Assembly (NCBI GenBank): GCA_905116865.2
Contig: CAJHNH020006669.1
Location: 122,501-186,500 of the forward strand
Origin: Candidula unifasciata
Taxonomy: Eukaryota > Mollusca > Gastropoda > Stylommatophora > Geomitridae
Direction: 5' to 3'
Length of the DNA: 64,000 nucleotides
The translations under genes were made by a program, and so were the position numbers. Below, in pieces: positions 21,877 through 32,320 of this stretch; within the stretch, counting starts at the first letter, position 1; each line of letters opens with the position of its first letter. The notes beneath the pieces are model-generated. The model saw nothing but the letters and a program-made list of their open reading frames with translations. It made no database searches and was not told the origin of the DNA.

Positions 21877-22115
21877 TTCCAGACTACTCAAACTTATGTG
21901 CGTCCTACAGCTGGGCAGATGGTATACACCCCAATCCGAGTGACTGCGCAACCTACGTCGAGTGTTATTCTTTCACAACAACCGTGCGAACCTGTCCAGC
22001 TGGTCAGGCTTTCGATCCAAAACCCAACATCTCAATGTGTAGACCTATTGCTAACGCCAGTCCCTGTAGTGATCCCATCTACTTTGGACCAACAGCAGCG
22101 ACAGTTGCCCCATAA
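21877..22115 (+). CDS. Chitin-binding type-2 (CBM14) exon, with stop
   Basis: The acceptor tttcag ends at 21,876. With one base carried from the VWA exon the frame reads VPDYSNLCASYSWADG onward. It contains the six cysteines of a peritrophin-A/CBM14 domain, spaced C-X15-C-X5-C-X9-C-X14-C-X8-C, with the aromatic 'YVEC' position and 'HPNPSDC'. About 20 residues later the frame ends at TAA (22,113-22,115). CBM14 domains bind chitin outside the cell. A good donor (ggtaagt) follows at 22,150 but lies beyond the stop, so either this is a true terminal exon or a frameshift has truncated a longer one. Confidence 0.85.
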
Positions 22116-22325
22116 ATTACTGTATCGACACGGGGACCTTCAGTTGTTGGTAAGTATTTGATTGTACTGTTTCTCTTCACCTCTCTATTTTAACAGCTCT
22201 GATCACAGAGGCAAAGTTGATATATATGTCACATCATTAAAATCTTGCTCTGGCGATCATACTACGCGCCTCGCATTGTAAAATCGCCTCAGACGAGTTT
22301 TTTAAAGTCATCCCCAGTTGTGCAT

Positions 22326-23213
22326 ATGTTTTCTGGTAAGAATCCACAACCTGCTCAGTCGCCAGATGCAATGTTGGGCAGTTCTGAATTGACACAGGCA
22401 ATTGACACTAATGTTACTAGTCCGGCCCAAATAGCTGCAGATCGACCAGTTCTGTTGGCTATTGAATATCTACCGGAGCGTCATCAAGAGAAAATAACAC
22501 GTCTCGGTAACGGGGCAACAGAACAATCCATACCTCTCCAGAACGTGGCACCGGCAGAAAAAATACATCTGCAAAACATTGCACCAGACGAAACAACTAC
22601 ACTGACTGACCAAGAGAATGTCCCTGCCATCAGTCAGCCCATCTGTGATTGTCAGCGTCGCGTTGAAGGCATTGAAACAGCCTTAAAGACACTTGCTGAT
22701 GCTGTCGTTGCCAGCATTGAAAACAATAATCAAATAAATGATAATTACGCCACACTCAAGGGGGAAATAACGCTTCTGAGAGAAGAAAATGAAACACTAA
22801 AAAGTATTATTCAATCTTTTAGATGTGCACAAACTGTTAACATGGCAACTCAGACTGACAGTGTCCAGTCACTGGAACCGTTGTCCAAACAACATAGAAA
22901 ACTTGCAGCTCCAGAGGACACAACTGTAAATAAAAATAACAAAGTTGAAGAAGAACGTATTTATCCTATTGGCATTAAAATTAGCAATCGTTTTGATGCG
23001 CTTCTAGAGAAGTCGGTTGCAAGCGATAAACCAATCACTACAATGCCAACATGCAGCACACACGTCAAGAAAGCACCATCTGTTGTGCGTGAAAATGGAA
23101 TTATTGAAAGCCAACAATGGCAAAACTCCCAGCAAGACGTGCTGGCTACCAAGAAACCCAAATACATGTATCTCAGGACTCCACCCATATTATTATCGGG
23201 GACTCCTTACTGA
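22326..23213 (+). CDS. LINE ORF1, N-terminal part with coiled coil
   Basis: The first ATG is at 22,326; the open frame extends slightly upstream from a TTG. Residues about 120-165 (from the ATG) form a heptad-type coiled coil ('TLKGEITLLREENETLKSII'), a likely trimerisation region for an RNA-binding ORF1 protein. A cysteine pair (CDC) precedes it. The frame ends just after the point where the esterase frame opens, so ORF1 is split by one frameshift between about 23,117 and 23,213. Confidence 0.7.
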   Translation: MFSGKNPQPAQSPDAMLGSSELTQAIDTNVTSPAQIAADRPVLLAIEYLPERHQEKITRLGNGATEQSIPLQNVAPAEKIHLQNIAPDETTTLTDQENVPAISQPICDCQRRVEGIETALKTLADAVVASIENNNQINDNYATLKGEITLLREENETLKSIIQSFRCAQTVNMATQTDSVQSLEPLSKQHRKLAAPEDTTVNKNNKVEEERIYPIGIKISNRFDALLEKSVASDKPITTMPTCSTHVKKAPSVVRENGIIESQQWQNSQQDVLATKKPKYMYLRTPPILLSGTPY

Positions 23214-24148
23214 AAGGACTTTACAGCAGTCGTATGTCCACATCAGAGAGCGATGTTGTAACTGTAATTCCGCTACCAGGTGCAGGGGTAGACAGGCTAA
23301 CAGAAAGAATACAGCGGCTGGGTACCCATAATAGCATCAGGAAAACCACCATTCACATTGGAATCTACGACACCATGAACAACAAACAAATCACTACTTA
23401 TCAGCTGCAGTCATTACTGGACGTAGTGCGTGGCATGTGCCCAAATTCATCTATATATCTGAGTTCTATACTGGTGCCCCAGTTTGGCAGTCAGCGCAGT
23501 CTGGCTGACTCTAACAATAAGATACTAGAGAAATTTTGCAGTCAGCACAATTTATATTTTATAAACAATACACCCTTTTTTATGGCAAAGTCTGGTGCAC
23601 CAAAAAAGCTTCTATATAAGGACCAAATTCACACATCTACTCTAGGAACCAGCATACTAGCCAAAAATTTGAAATACCCAGACAGAACACAACAGACACC
23701 CAACACAGAAGTACGAAAACCACTCATTTCTACTAAACACGATTCTCAAACCAGAGGATACAAGCCAGTCACGGCAAGTAAAATCGCCCACATTCCTGAC
23801 ACCCGATCTCCCGCCACCACAGTATCACAGCAGCCTTCAAGGGGAAATCGACCGCTACAAGCTCAACAACCCCCACCCACCTTCACACAGGCGGGAGATA
23901 ACTTTGAGGACATGTTTCCTCCTCTTCCTAGCAGACAACCATCCTCTGTTAGCGCTTCCCTGTTGTGCCAGACCTCCCCCGACCAAAATCTGAGGTCAGC
24001 TATTGGAAACAGCTACACACCTGAACAACAATATCCAATTCATTGTAATCCTGATATGTTACATCTGATGCGTTTTAGCCCTGGTCTACTTAGACAGGCA
24101 TTCCTGATGTCACTGCAGTATAGGCCAGTCGAATACAATACCTATTAA
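23117..24148 (+). CDS. LINE ORF1, SGNH/GDSL esterase-like part
   Basis: Contains the four SGNH blocks: HIIIGDSLLKGL (nucleophile Ser), PGAGVDRL (Gly), GIYDTMN (Asn position) and DQIHTSTLG (the Asp-X-X-His pair). The C-terminal 120 residues are Pro/Gln/Ser-rich and disordered-looking. Esterase domains of this kind occur in ORF1 proteins of CR1/L2-type LINEs; lipid or membrane association has been proposed for them. It continues the coiled-coil frame after a frameshift. Confidence 0.8.
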   Translation: MAKLPARRAGYQETQIHVSQDSTHIIIGDSLLKGLYSSRMSTSESDVVTVIPLPGAGVDRLTERIQRLGTHNSIRKTTIHIGIYDTMNNKQITTYQLQSLLDVVRGMCPNSSIYLSSILVPQFGSQRSLADSNNKILEKFCSQHNLYFINNTPFFMAKSGAPKKLLYKDQIHTSTLGTSILAKNLKYPDRTQQTPNTEVRKPLISTKHDSQTRGYKPVTASKIAHIPDTRSPATTVSQQPSRGNRPLQAQQPPPTFTQAGDNFEDMFPPLPSRQPSSVSASLLCQTSPDQNLRSAIGNSYTPEQQYPIHCNPDMLHLMRFSPGLLRQAFLMSLQYRPVEYNTY

Positions 24149-24547
24149 AGATATACAAATCCTCAGCACAAAGAGTCGTATTTCTTGAACGTTTCGTGTA
24201 TTTACTTCATTGACTGAATTTTCTTTGAGCAGACCTTTGAACGTTTTGTATTTCTTAGCCTGTACTCCGCTACCCACTCGACCAGTCTCGGGGTACAATC
24301 TCAAATACACGCACATACACATACACAAATATACACATTGACTGTGTAATAAGCTACTATTATACTTGTTATATTATTTTAACTTGTGAGCTGCTAAGAC
24401 ATTGACTGTTAACTGTCATTTACTCTCTTGCACGTTAATATTTTTTGTGCGTTTTTTCCCCATTACTTTTGTTCTGCCTTTACTTGTTATTATCTCGCAT
24501 AGTGCTTTTATTTTGCACTGCTCGTTTGCACTTTACGCTTTCTGGAA

Positions 24548-25603
24548 ATGTCTAGCCAACTTGAAAACTGGCTCAGTAGAGCTGGTCTTAGATTAGGTCA
24601 TCTTAATATATGTCATCTAATGGGCAAACTGCCCGAATTATCCCTCATCCTTAGTCAACATTTTCAGTTATTCGGTCTTACTGAAAGTCGATTAAATGAT
24701 TACATCTCAGATGATGATGTATCGATAAATGGTTATAGTGTTATTAGAAGAGATACACATAAGAAACAAGAGACAGGTATAGCGGTCTACTTATGTAGTT
24801 CACTTAATGTTTTCCGCAGGCTAGACTTAGAAAGTAGTGAGATAGAATGTGTTTGGCTTGAGTTAAAACTACAAAATCACAAACCACTACTAGTTGGTTA
24901 TCTTTATCGCAACCCCAGCGTTGGAAACATTTGGTATGAAAACTTCACTGCCATGATGGATGCAGTGATTACTATAGGCAGAGAAATCATACTTCTTGGG
25001 GACTTCAATATCGATACTCAAAAGTCTAACAACACATGGGAGAATATAGTTACTTCATACAATCTCCAACAACTAGTTAAACAACCTACTAGAGTAACTA
25101 AATCATCTTCAACACTTATAGATCACATTTATACAACACGTCCTGAAAATATAGTGGAATGCAAGGTTCCCACTACTGCAACGTCCGATCATTTTCCTGT
25201 CTGCTGTACGTGGTCGAAAAAGGTAACTAAAATTCCAAAACAAAAACATTTAAGCATAAAATTTAGAAGCTACAAACATTTCAGTCAAGAGGCATTTTTA
25301 CTAGATTTGCTAAGTTCACCTCTTGACCATGTTTATCAACTTCCTGATCCGGATGATGCTCTGGAATATTGGCTAAAGACTTTCCTTGGGGTTTTTGATA
25401 AACATGTGCCAGTTAAGGAGGTCCGTGTGAAACATCAGACTAAATCACCATGGATCACACAGGAAGTAGTCGACATTATGAGAGAACGAGATAGGGCACA
25501 CAAAGATAAGAACTTTGTCACATATCGGAGTTTGCGTAACAAAGTACAGTATGTTATTCGAAAGGAAAAAAAGAACTATTTCAGAAACCTAGTATCAGAT
25601 TAA
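24548..25603 (+). CDS. LINE ORF2, endonuclease part
   Basis: 351 codons from ATG. Exonuclease-endonuclease-phosphatase motifs are in order: HLNICHL (Asn), LFGLTESRLND (Glu), GYLYRNPS, ILLGDFNID (Asp, Asn), TLIDHIYT and ATSDHFPV (catalytic Asp-His). It nicks target DNA for target-primed reverse transcription. It ends at a stop created by a single frameshift; the reading continues in another frame as 'KDIWKAINTLTNK' into the RT domain. Confidence 0.85.
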   Translation: MSSQLENWLSRAGLRLGHLNICHLMGKLPELSLILSQHFQLFGLTESRLNDYISDDDVSINGYSVIRRDTHKKQETGIAVYLCSSLNVFRRLDLESSEIECVWLELKLQNHKPLLVGYLYRNPSVGNIWYENFTAMMDAVITIGREIILLGDFNIDTQKSNNTWENIVTSYNLQQLVKQPTRVTKSSSTLIDHIYTTRPENIVECKVPTTATSDHFPVCCTWSKKVTKIPKQKHLSIKFRSYKHFSQEAFLLDLLSSPLDHVYQLPDPDDALEYWLKTFLGVFDKHVPVKEVRVKHQTKSPWITQEVVDIMRERDRAHKDKNFVTYRSLRNKVQYVIRKEKKNYFRNLVSD

Positions 25604-27321
25604 AGAAAAACAGTAAGGATATATGGAAGGCAATTAACACACTGACAAACAAAAACACTTCAACACGTGTGGTAACATCTAATATAACATCTGATGATTT
25701 CAGCAATTACTTTCAGGATGACATAGAGCAGATAAAGGCTACAATACCGAGCTATCCATGTGATTTATCCATGCTGTCAACATTTTGTGATAATAAATGC
25801 TCCAGAGATTTTCCCACTGACATGCCTTTGATGTCAGTCAATGACGTTTCTAAATATCTCGCTAATCTCAAAAACAGTAATGCATCAGGTCTAGATGGTG
25901 TGAGCAATAGGATCCTTCGTTGTACTGCATCAGTTATCTGCACGTCATTAACCTACATTTACAACCAGTGCATCGCCAAGGGTTACTTTCCTCCAGCCTT
26001 TAAAATTGCCAAAGTCTATCCTCATATAAAATCAAGATCATTAGACAGTAGTATTCTCAGTAGCTATAGACCTATCTCTCTACTATCATCCCTATCAAAA
26101 CCACTAGAAAAGCACATTCACAAAACAATACTCCAACATTTAGATCAAAATGAACTTATTGTTGACAACCTGTCAGGGTTTCGACCAAAATATTCTTGTC
26201 ATACTGCCTTAACAAATATGATAGAAAACTGGCATAAGAATATTAACGAAGATAAGATATGTGGTGCAGAGTTTATAGACTTCAAAAAGGCCTTTGACAT
26301 GATAGACCACACTATTCTTATCCGAAAGCTGGTAACAATGAAAGTGAGTTCCAACCTATTAACAATGCTAACATCTTTTTTATTAAACAGGAAACAAGTT
26401 GTTTCCCATAATAAATCTATATCACAGACTACTACTTTAAATTCTGGAGTTCCTCAGGGTTCTATTCTCGGCCCCCTTCTATTTGCAATTTACATAAACG
26501 ATCTGCCCTTAAGTCTGTCGTCGTCGTGCGATTTATTCGCGGATGACTGTACCATCCATTCAAATGCTCGAACTTGTAATATACTAGAGTTGTTTTTGCA
26601 ACAAGAATTAAACAATGTAGTTAGTTGGAGCTATGCAAACCGCATGCAAATCAACATAAGTAAGACAAAATCTATGTTAATAACAACAAGACAAAAACTG
26701 TGCACTTTAAACTCTCATAGAACCCTTCAACTCTACCTAGGTAACACACCAGTAGAAAGTGTAACTGAGCACAAAACTTTAGGTCTGATCATCGATGGAA
26801 ATCTTACCTTCAACTCCCATGTGCAAACACTTGTTAAGCAAACTGCTACAAAGATATACCAACTAGCAAAAATTAAAAACTTTCTGGATGAAAACTCTAG
26901 GAAATTATTCTATACTTCTCATATTCAGACCCACATAGACTATTGCTCCACAATATGGGATGGATGTGCAAATTCAGTCATCAAACGGCTGAAAGCACTG
27001 CACAGAAGGGCTGTTCGTTTAATAGCTAATAGTCATGAAAGTGACTGTTCGCACCTATATAAAGAACTCATGCTATTACCGCTCCGGGAACGCCTACTAT
27101 TCAATAAAGCTAAACTTATTAAGAAAATCATATCTAAAAATGTTCCATGCTACCTTTGGCCATTATTTAAATACAATGGAAGACATAGCAAACGCCTTAA
27201 CATATTGCATATCTCTAAACCTAGAATAGACCTATATAAAACAAGCTTAGCGTACTCTGCAGCTCAGCTGTGGAATAATCTTCCACCGGAAATAAAAAAT
27301 ATCAATAACCCCTTTAGATAA
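25600..27321 (+). CDS. LINE ORF2, reverse transcriptase part
   Basis: Open frame from about 25,600 (first ATG 25,669) to 27,321. RT blocks: SGLDGVSNRIL, YRPISLLSSLSKPLEK, SGFRPKYSCHTAL, FIDFKKAFDMIDH, SGVPQGSILGPLLF, and the catalytic box DLFADDCTIH. A C-terminal connector follows, with 'HIDYCSTIWDG' and 'LHRRAVRLI', the usual CR1/Jockey-type tail. All catalytic aspartates are present, so one frameshift (near 25,600) is the main lesion. Confidence 0.88.
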   Translation, partial: LKKNSKDIWKAINTLTNKNTSTRVVTSNITSDDFSNYFQDDIEQIKATIPSYPCDLSMLSTFCDNKCSRDFPTDMPLMSVNDVSKYLANLKNSNASGLDGVSNRILRCTASVICTSLTYIYNQCIAKGYFPPAFKIAKVYPHIKSRSLDSSILSSYRPISLLSSLSKPLEKHIHKTILQHLDQNELIVDNLSGFRPKYSCHTALTNMIENWHKNINEDKICGAEFIDFKKAFDMIDHTILIRKLVTMKVSSNLLTMLTSFLLNRKQVVSHNKSISQTTTLNSGVPQGSILGPLLFAIYINDLPLSLSSSCDLFADDCTIHSNARTCNILELFLQQELNNVVSWSYANRMQINISKTKSMLITTRQKLCTLNSHRTLQLYLGNTPVESVTEHKTLGLIIDGNLTFNSHVQTLVKQTATKIYQLAKIKNFLDENSRKLFYTSHIQTHIDYCSTIWDGCANSVIKRLKALHRRAVRLIANSHESDCSHLYKELMLLPLRERLLFNKAKLIKKIISKNVPCYLWPLFKYNGRHSKRLNILHISKPRIDLYKTSLAYSAAQLWNNLPPEIKNINNPFR

Positions 27322-27417
27322 AATCGGAAACTATTTGATTATTATTTCACTACAGACTATATGCCCCCCTAAAAAGATTATAGTATGTTAAGGCTTTGAT
27401 GTATTTCTTATTAACGG

Positions 27418-27448
27418 TTGGGGGGGGGGGGGGGGGAGGGGGGGGGGT
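27418..27448. repeat. Poly-G tract in the LINE 3' UTR
   Basis: A G run of nearly 30 bases with one A interruption, followed by a 50-bp tandem duplication containing 'gttgaaaactgaagcttatt' (27,466-27,545). Confidence 0.9.
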
Positions 27449-27990
27449 TGGGGAACTTGGTGATGGTTGAAAACTGAAGCTTATTATTGTTAAAACTGAA
27501 GATGTGAAGGTTGAAAACTGAAGCTTATTATTGTTAAAACTGAAGATGTCAGTCGAATGCATTCCAATATTTGTAACTAATATTTAATTGGTTTTGATGA
27601 TGTTTATATTATGCAACCTGTAAGACTTACATCATATTTTGAATAGGCTTATTATTATAGATTTCAAACGTTCAAGTAATGTCAGTATAAATTAGAGCAC
27701 ATTCCAGCATTTGTAATTAAGACTTAGATATTTTTTTTTTTTCCTTCTCTTTTTTGTTCTTTTGTTTCTTTTCTATATTTCTCAAATTTTTAATTGTGCA
27801 TTCCTCTTTTTATCAATTATTATTATTATCAATTATTATTATTACTATTAACTATGAAATGAGGTAAAAATGAAACATTGTATGAAAGGAGCAGAGTGGA
27901 AGGGCAGAATGTTAGACGGGCCTGCGTGCCCAATTCTTAACCCTTTGAAAATAAAGTTTGTTCGTTCGTTCGTTCGTTCGTTCGTTCATC

Positions 27991-29630
27991 CACAGCCTAG
28001 GCGTTCTTAGTCAGCTAGTATATATACCTGACATACCTTCATCTAAACAGTTTTACTCTTATCACATTACAAATGTTAATTATTTTCTTTTCTTTTATTT
28101 CAGATTATTACTTGATTTTATCTCTTATCAGTATCATTTATGTATCATTAACATTTGTATTTCTTTTGTTGCCACTGTTATATTATATATTAAAAATATT
28201 ACTTTTTTTATACGTCAGTATTTTTTTAGCCATTTTTTTAAATTTCATTTATTTCACATTTCATTTTTAAAACGTTGCTTACGTCACCCCTTGGAGATCT
28301 GTATACTCTCCTTTCCTCGTTACCTTTGTGTCGTTCACTTCATGTTTGACAAAGGCTGACTGGCCGAAAGGTTCCGTTTTTTGTGTTGTTTTGTGCACGT
28401 TTTTCTGCCTCTCCATTTGGCTGAGCTAAAAATTCTAATTTTCCTTGAATTTCCGTTCAGTTCTGACATATATGGTCGCCCATCATGTCATAAGGTTAGA
28501 CTGTCTCTGTTGGTCTCCCTCCAGCTTTCCAACTATCACGATGTACTCCAGTTTTCTTGTGCTCATGACATGACCAACAAATATACATTTTCCCCTTCTG
28601 ATATGGGCAATCAAAAGATACAGACAAGATATAATATTTCAGTTCTTCTTCTTAGCTTTCTTTGGCTGTAAACATCGATGGAAAGATCTGGTGGCATGGT
28701 CTTAGATCCTGCTCCAGATGTTAAGTTTTGCTTGCACATTAGTTTTACAGATCCTACTTTGTGTGTGTGTGTGTATGCATGCATTTTATTCGTTCTTCAC
28801 CTCTCAGATACGTGCACTCCGACTTGGATGGAAATATTAATAATTGGTCGCCTTGTACGACATGCATGTTAGGGGACAGTAGGTTAATTTTTTCGTTCCC
28901 CAAAGGGGGCCCCGGAACCCACAGGAAATCTGCGTTGACTTCTCTGATCACCAAGCCGGAAACACCTACCATCCGAGTCGTTTCCTATAAACCACACATC
29001 GGATTTCGCCGCGAAACAAGCCAGCGACTATTTAGGTCAACCATCGACCTGCAATTATGCTACATTTCTTTCCACACATCAATTGTAAATGAATAAAGTT
29101 ATGTTAAAAAGTGCACAATAATCCAGAGGTGTACTAACGGTCTGGCGATGAATATTAGGTGACTACTTTCCGCTTGATGAGGTTACATCTTTCCATCTGG
29201 AAATATGAATCTACCGATAACAATGTATAGCCAGTGGTCCATAGCTGCACCCACCTAACCGATCCATCAGGGAAAAACGACTTCAACTAATTTTTAAAAA
29301 GTACAGCTTACCAATACTTTGTCAATATTCTCGGGTGAAACAGATGACTTTCAAACCGGATATACATTTAAGTTAATAGTGGAAGGGTTGGGCCCACTGC
29401 TGGCTTTTGGACCCTACCTCTTGAGTGACCCTAATATTTCAAACTTTTCCCAACCAGAAGCGGAAAAGATTCCCTCCGCCATATAAAGCAGTATTCAGAC
29501 CGTGGACATACTTATGGAAATCACATACCTGTAAGTGAATTCATAACGTAATTCACTCCCAATAGATTTACGATTGAACACAGTGCTATCACCGGCGTTA
29601 TGTTGATCATATCATAAGGAGACGACCGAT
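27991..29630. other. Unassigned AT-rich stretch
   Basis: I see no gene. At about 28,350 'caaaggctgactggccgaaagg' gives a hairpin resembling motifs found in Penelope-like elements. Around 28,862-29,060 an open, GC-richer stretch has no recognisable domain. Confidence 0.3.
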
Positions 29631-29635
29631 TGATC

Positions 29636-29793
29636 TGTTCTTCTTCTTATTCTTCTTTTTTTTTCTTCTTCTTCTGCTTCTTCTTCTTCTTCTTCTTCTG
29701 CTTCTGCTTCTTCTTCTTCTTCTTCTTCTTCTTCTTCTTCTTCTTCTTCTTCTTCTTCTTCTTCTTCTTCTTCTTCTTCTTCTTCTTCTTCTT
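29636..29793. repeat. (TTC)n microsatellite
   Basis: About 150 bp of TTC repeats with TGC interruptions. The poly-Glu and poly-Phe open frames are artefacts. Confidence 0.97.
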
Positions 29794-30039
29794 GTGGCCT
29801 ATAACCTATGGTGTAAAGCGTCGCACAGTGGAGTTCTTGTACTAGTTGTGTGTCTTGTGTTAATGTCATATTGCGTTTCTGTAGTGTCTCCTTTACTCCA
29901 TTTACTCATATCTTTCTTGTCTTGTAGCTGTTCGTATGTAGTACGCTTTAGCTGATGGTTCATTATGTTCTATTCTCACCAGATGATCAGAGCATCTGAT
30001 TTTTTTTTATCTTTTATTTGTTTCGTCTACGAAATCACT

Positions 30040-30370
30040 GACCAATACTGCACCCCCCATTGTCCTTACTTCTTCATCGGTAAATGTGTCTCTTCTAAGT
30101 TTTTTTCCGCCACATCTTACGTGTAATTCTGCACGTATGTTTCTTTCTAGCACTGCCCATGTCTGGCATTGATAGCACAAAGTTAATACAAATAGCGTAT
30201 TTATCAGCCCCATTTCTGAGTGCATGTTGGTATTCTGATGTTTCTGAAAATGAGCTATTTGGTAATTTGTGCTGTTGGCCTTCTGCATTATGTTGTCTCT
30301 TTGCCAGGTTTTCTATCTTCTGTGTATACACTGCCTAGTTACTTAAATTGTTTAGCTTGTTTAAATGTAT
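30040..30370 (-). pseudogene. LINE reverse-transcriptase C-terminal fragment
   Basis: Minus-strand frames contain 'QAKQFK.LGSVYTQ' and then 'FVLTLCYQCQTWAVLERNI'. These correspond to 'EFKYLGSIFTF' and 'FIPTLGYQCQTWTLTKEH' in the LINE at 53,276. Frameshifts separate the parts. Confidence 0.65.
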
Positions 30371-30713
30371 CTCCTTCCGCTGTGTATTTTGTTGTTGTTC
30401 ATATTATATTTCTTGCACCAGCTATTCCTGTGATCTTACATACTGACCCATAAAAATGTGAATCTAGACAGGTTAGCGCGATGCGACACACGGTTTGAAA
30501 ACGATATTTTCTTGTGTACTTTCTTTACCTAGGAAAGCAGGACATTTGAATCAGCTTTAAGAATATAAATATATAATCACAACTTCTTGTACAAAAGTAT
30601 GATAAAGTGAGAGCTGAATATCGCTGCACAGTGATAATTTATATGAAGTAGCAGTATGTATCAAATACGATGTCATCGAGAAGGACTGTCGATCTTTTAA
30701 ATCTTATTGCAGG

Positions 30714-31052
30714 GAGGCTGCGTGATCTTGATGCATGGAGTCCGCCTCGAGTGCTAGAGGTTCCGGGTTAAATTCCCGGTAAGGACTGGAATATTTTCAT
30801 GTTGACTTGGATTTCTAGTAATTTCCCCTTCTCTCCGTGTAGTGACATCAGACGCCCGTGTGCATTGTCACGCACGTAAACAATTTCTTGGAGGTTGGAT
30901 TTCGAAAAGAGTAGCCTAACGGCGTTGCCCAGGCTAAAATCTAAAGTTAAAAATCTTCCTAAAGTGTTTCAGGATCCTCACCGGTGCTACAGAGCCTGTG
31001 CACTGTGCTGAGCTTCTTCGGATTCAGACTTGAGTTAGAAGAAGAACGGAGA
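30714..31052 (+). mobile_element. tRNA-headed SINE family B (copy 2)
   Basis: Head 'gctgcgtgatcttgatgcat' with B-box 'gggttaaattccc'. The body and 3' end 'gagttagaagaagaa' match the reverse complement of 1,961-2,325 over about 340 bp. Confidence 0.82.
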
Positions 31053-31237
31053 ACCTATGGTTTACTACATGTGTGCCATGAAGTTGATCTGTTGTTCATA
31101 CCTTACACTAAAAAAAAAAAAAAAAAAATTCAAGACTTATTTCATGGATAAACAGGTTTTTCTTGTAAAAATGTTCAGAAACGTGTAAAGTTGTAGACTT
31201 GCTTTGTGCCCACTTCGATATCTGTGCCATTTGTAGC

Positions 31238-32193
31238 TCTAGTGATGGCCAAACGGTAGTCAATCTCCTGCAATGGCCAAACGGTAGTGAATCTCCTCCA
31301 ATGGCCAAACTGTAGTCAATCTCCTGCATTGGCCAAACGGTAGTCAATCTCCTGCATTGGCCAAACGGTAGTCAATCTCCTGCAATAGACAAACGGTAGT
31401 CAATCTCCTGCATTGGCAAAACGGTAGTTAATCTCCTGCAATGGCGAAACGGTAGTCAATCTCCTGCAATAGACAAACGGTAGTCAATCTCCTGGAATAG
31501 ACAAACGGTAGTCAATCTCCTGCAATGGCCAAACGGAAGTCAATCTCCTCCAATGGCCAAACGGTAGTCAATCTCCTGCAATGGCCAAACGGTAGTGAAT
31601 CTCCTCCAATGGCCAAACTGTAGTCAATCTCCTGCATTGGCCAAACGGTAGTCAATCTCCTGCATTGGCCAAACGGTAGTCAATCTCCTGCAATAGACAA
31701 ACGGTAGTCAATCTCCTGCATTGGCCAAACGGTAGTTAATCTCCTGCAATAGCGAAACGGTAGTCAATCTCCTGCAATAGACAAACGGTAGTCAATCTCC
31801 TGGAATAGACAAACGGTAGTCAATCTCCTGCAATGGCCAAACGGTAGTCAATCTCCTGCAATGGCCAAACGGTAGTCAATCTCTTGCAATGGCCAAACAG
31901 TAGTCAATCTCCTGCAATGGCCAAACGGTAGTCAATCTCCTGCAATGGCCAAACGGTAGTCAATCTCCTACAATGGCCAAACGGTAGTCAATCTCTTGCA
32001 ACAGACAAACTGTAGTCAATCTCCTGCAATAGACAAACTGTAGTCAATCTCCTGCAATAGACAAACGGTAGTCAATCTCCTGCAATAGACAAACTGTAGT
32101 CAATCTCCTGCAATAGACAAACTGTAGTCAATCTCCTGCAATGGCCAAACGGTAGTCAATCTCCTGCAATAGACAAACTGTAGTCAATCTCCT
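31238..32193. repeat. 28-bp minisatellite with an 11-unit higher-order repeat
   Basis: About 34 head-to-tail units of 28 bp, each containing 'aaacggtagtcaatctcct' preceded by caatggcc, cattggcc or caatagac variants. Units 31,271-31,578 and 31,579-31,886 repeat the same ordered series of 11 variants with four mismatches in 308 bp. There are no spacers. Confidence 0.97.
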
Positions 32194-32283
32194 GGAACGT
32201 CTTTCCGAAAATGTGTCCAGAGTTACATTTGCAATTACTGCAGCAATTTTTTCTGTTTAATGTGCTGACTGTTTATCTTCGAC

Positions 32284-32320
32284 GAAGAAGAAGAAGAAGA
32301 AGAAGAAGAAGAAGAAGAAG
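32284..32320. repeat. (GAA)n microsatellite
   Basis: About 12 GAA units. Confidence 0.97.

Larger units (their letters stand above)
22150..27990 (+). mobile_element. CR1/L2-like non-LTR retrotransposon, nearly complete
   Basis: About 5.8 kb containing ORF1 (coiled coil plus SGNH esterase), a 400-bp spacer, ORF2 (AP-like endonuclease and reverse transcriptase) and a 3' UTR. It ends 'ccctttgaaaataaag' and a short (TTCG)n tail at 27,960. The esterase ORF1 and tandem-repeat tail without poly(A) are features of the CR1/L2 group. The 5' boundary is not sharply defined. It lies downstream of the CBM14 exon and has about one frameshift per ORF. Confidence 0.85.

Noticed and set aside
29612..29869. 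Poly-glutamate and poly-phenylalanine open frames
   Set aside because: Produced by the TTC microsatellite read in both directions.
31238..32193. CRISPR-like array of 28-bp repeats
   Set aside because: The repeats are directly adjacent with no spacers, in a eukaryotic intron; it is a minisatellite.
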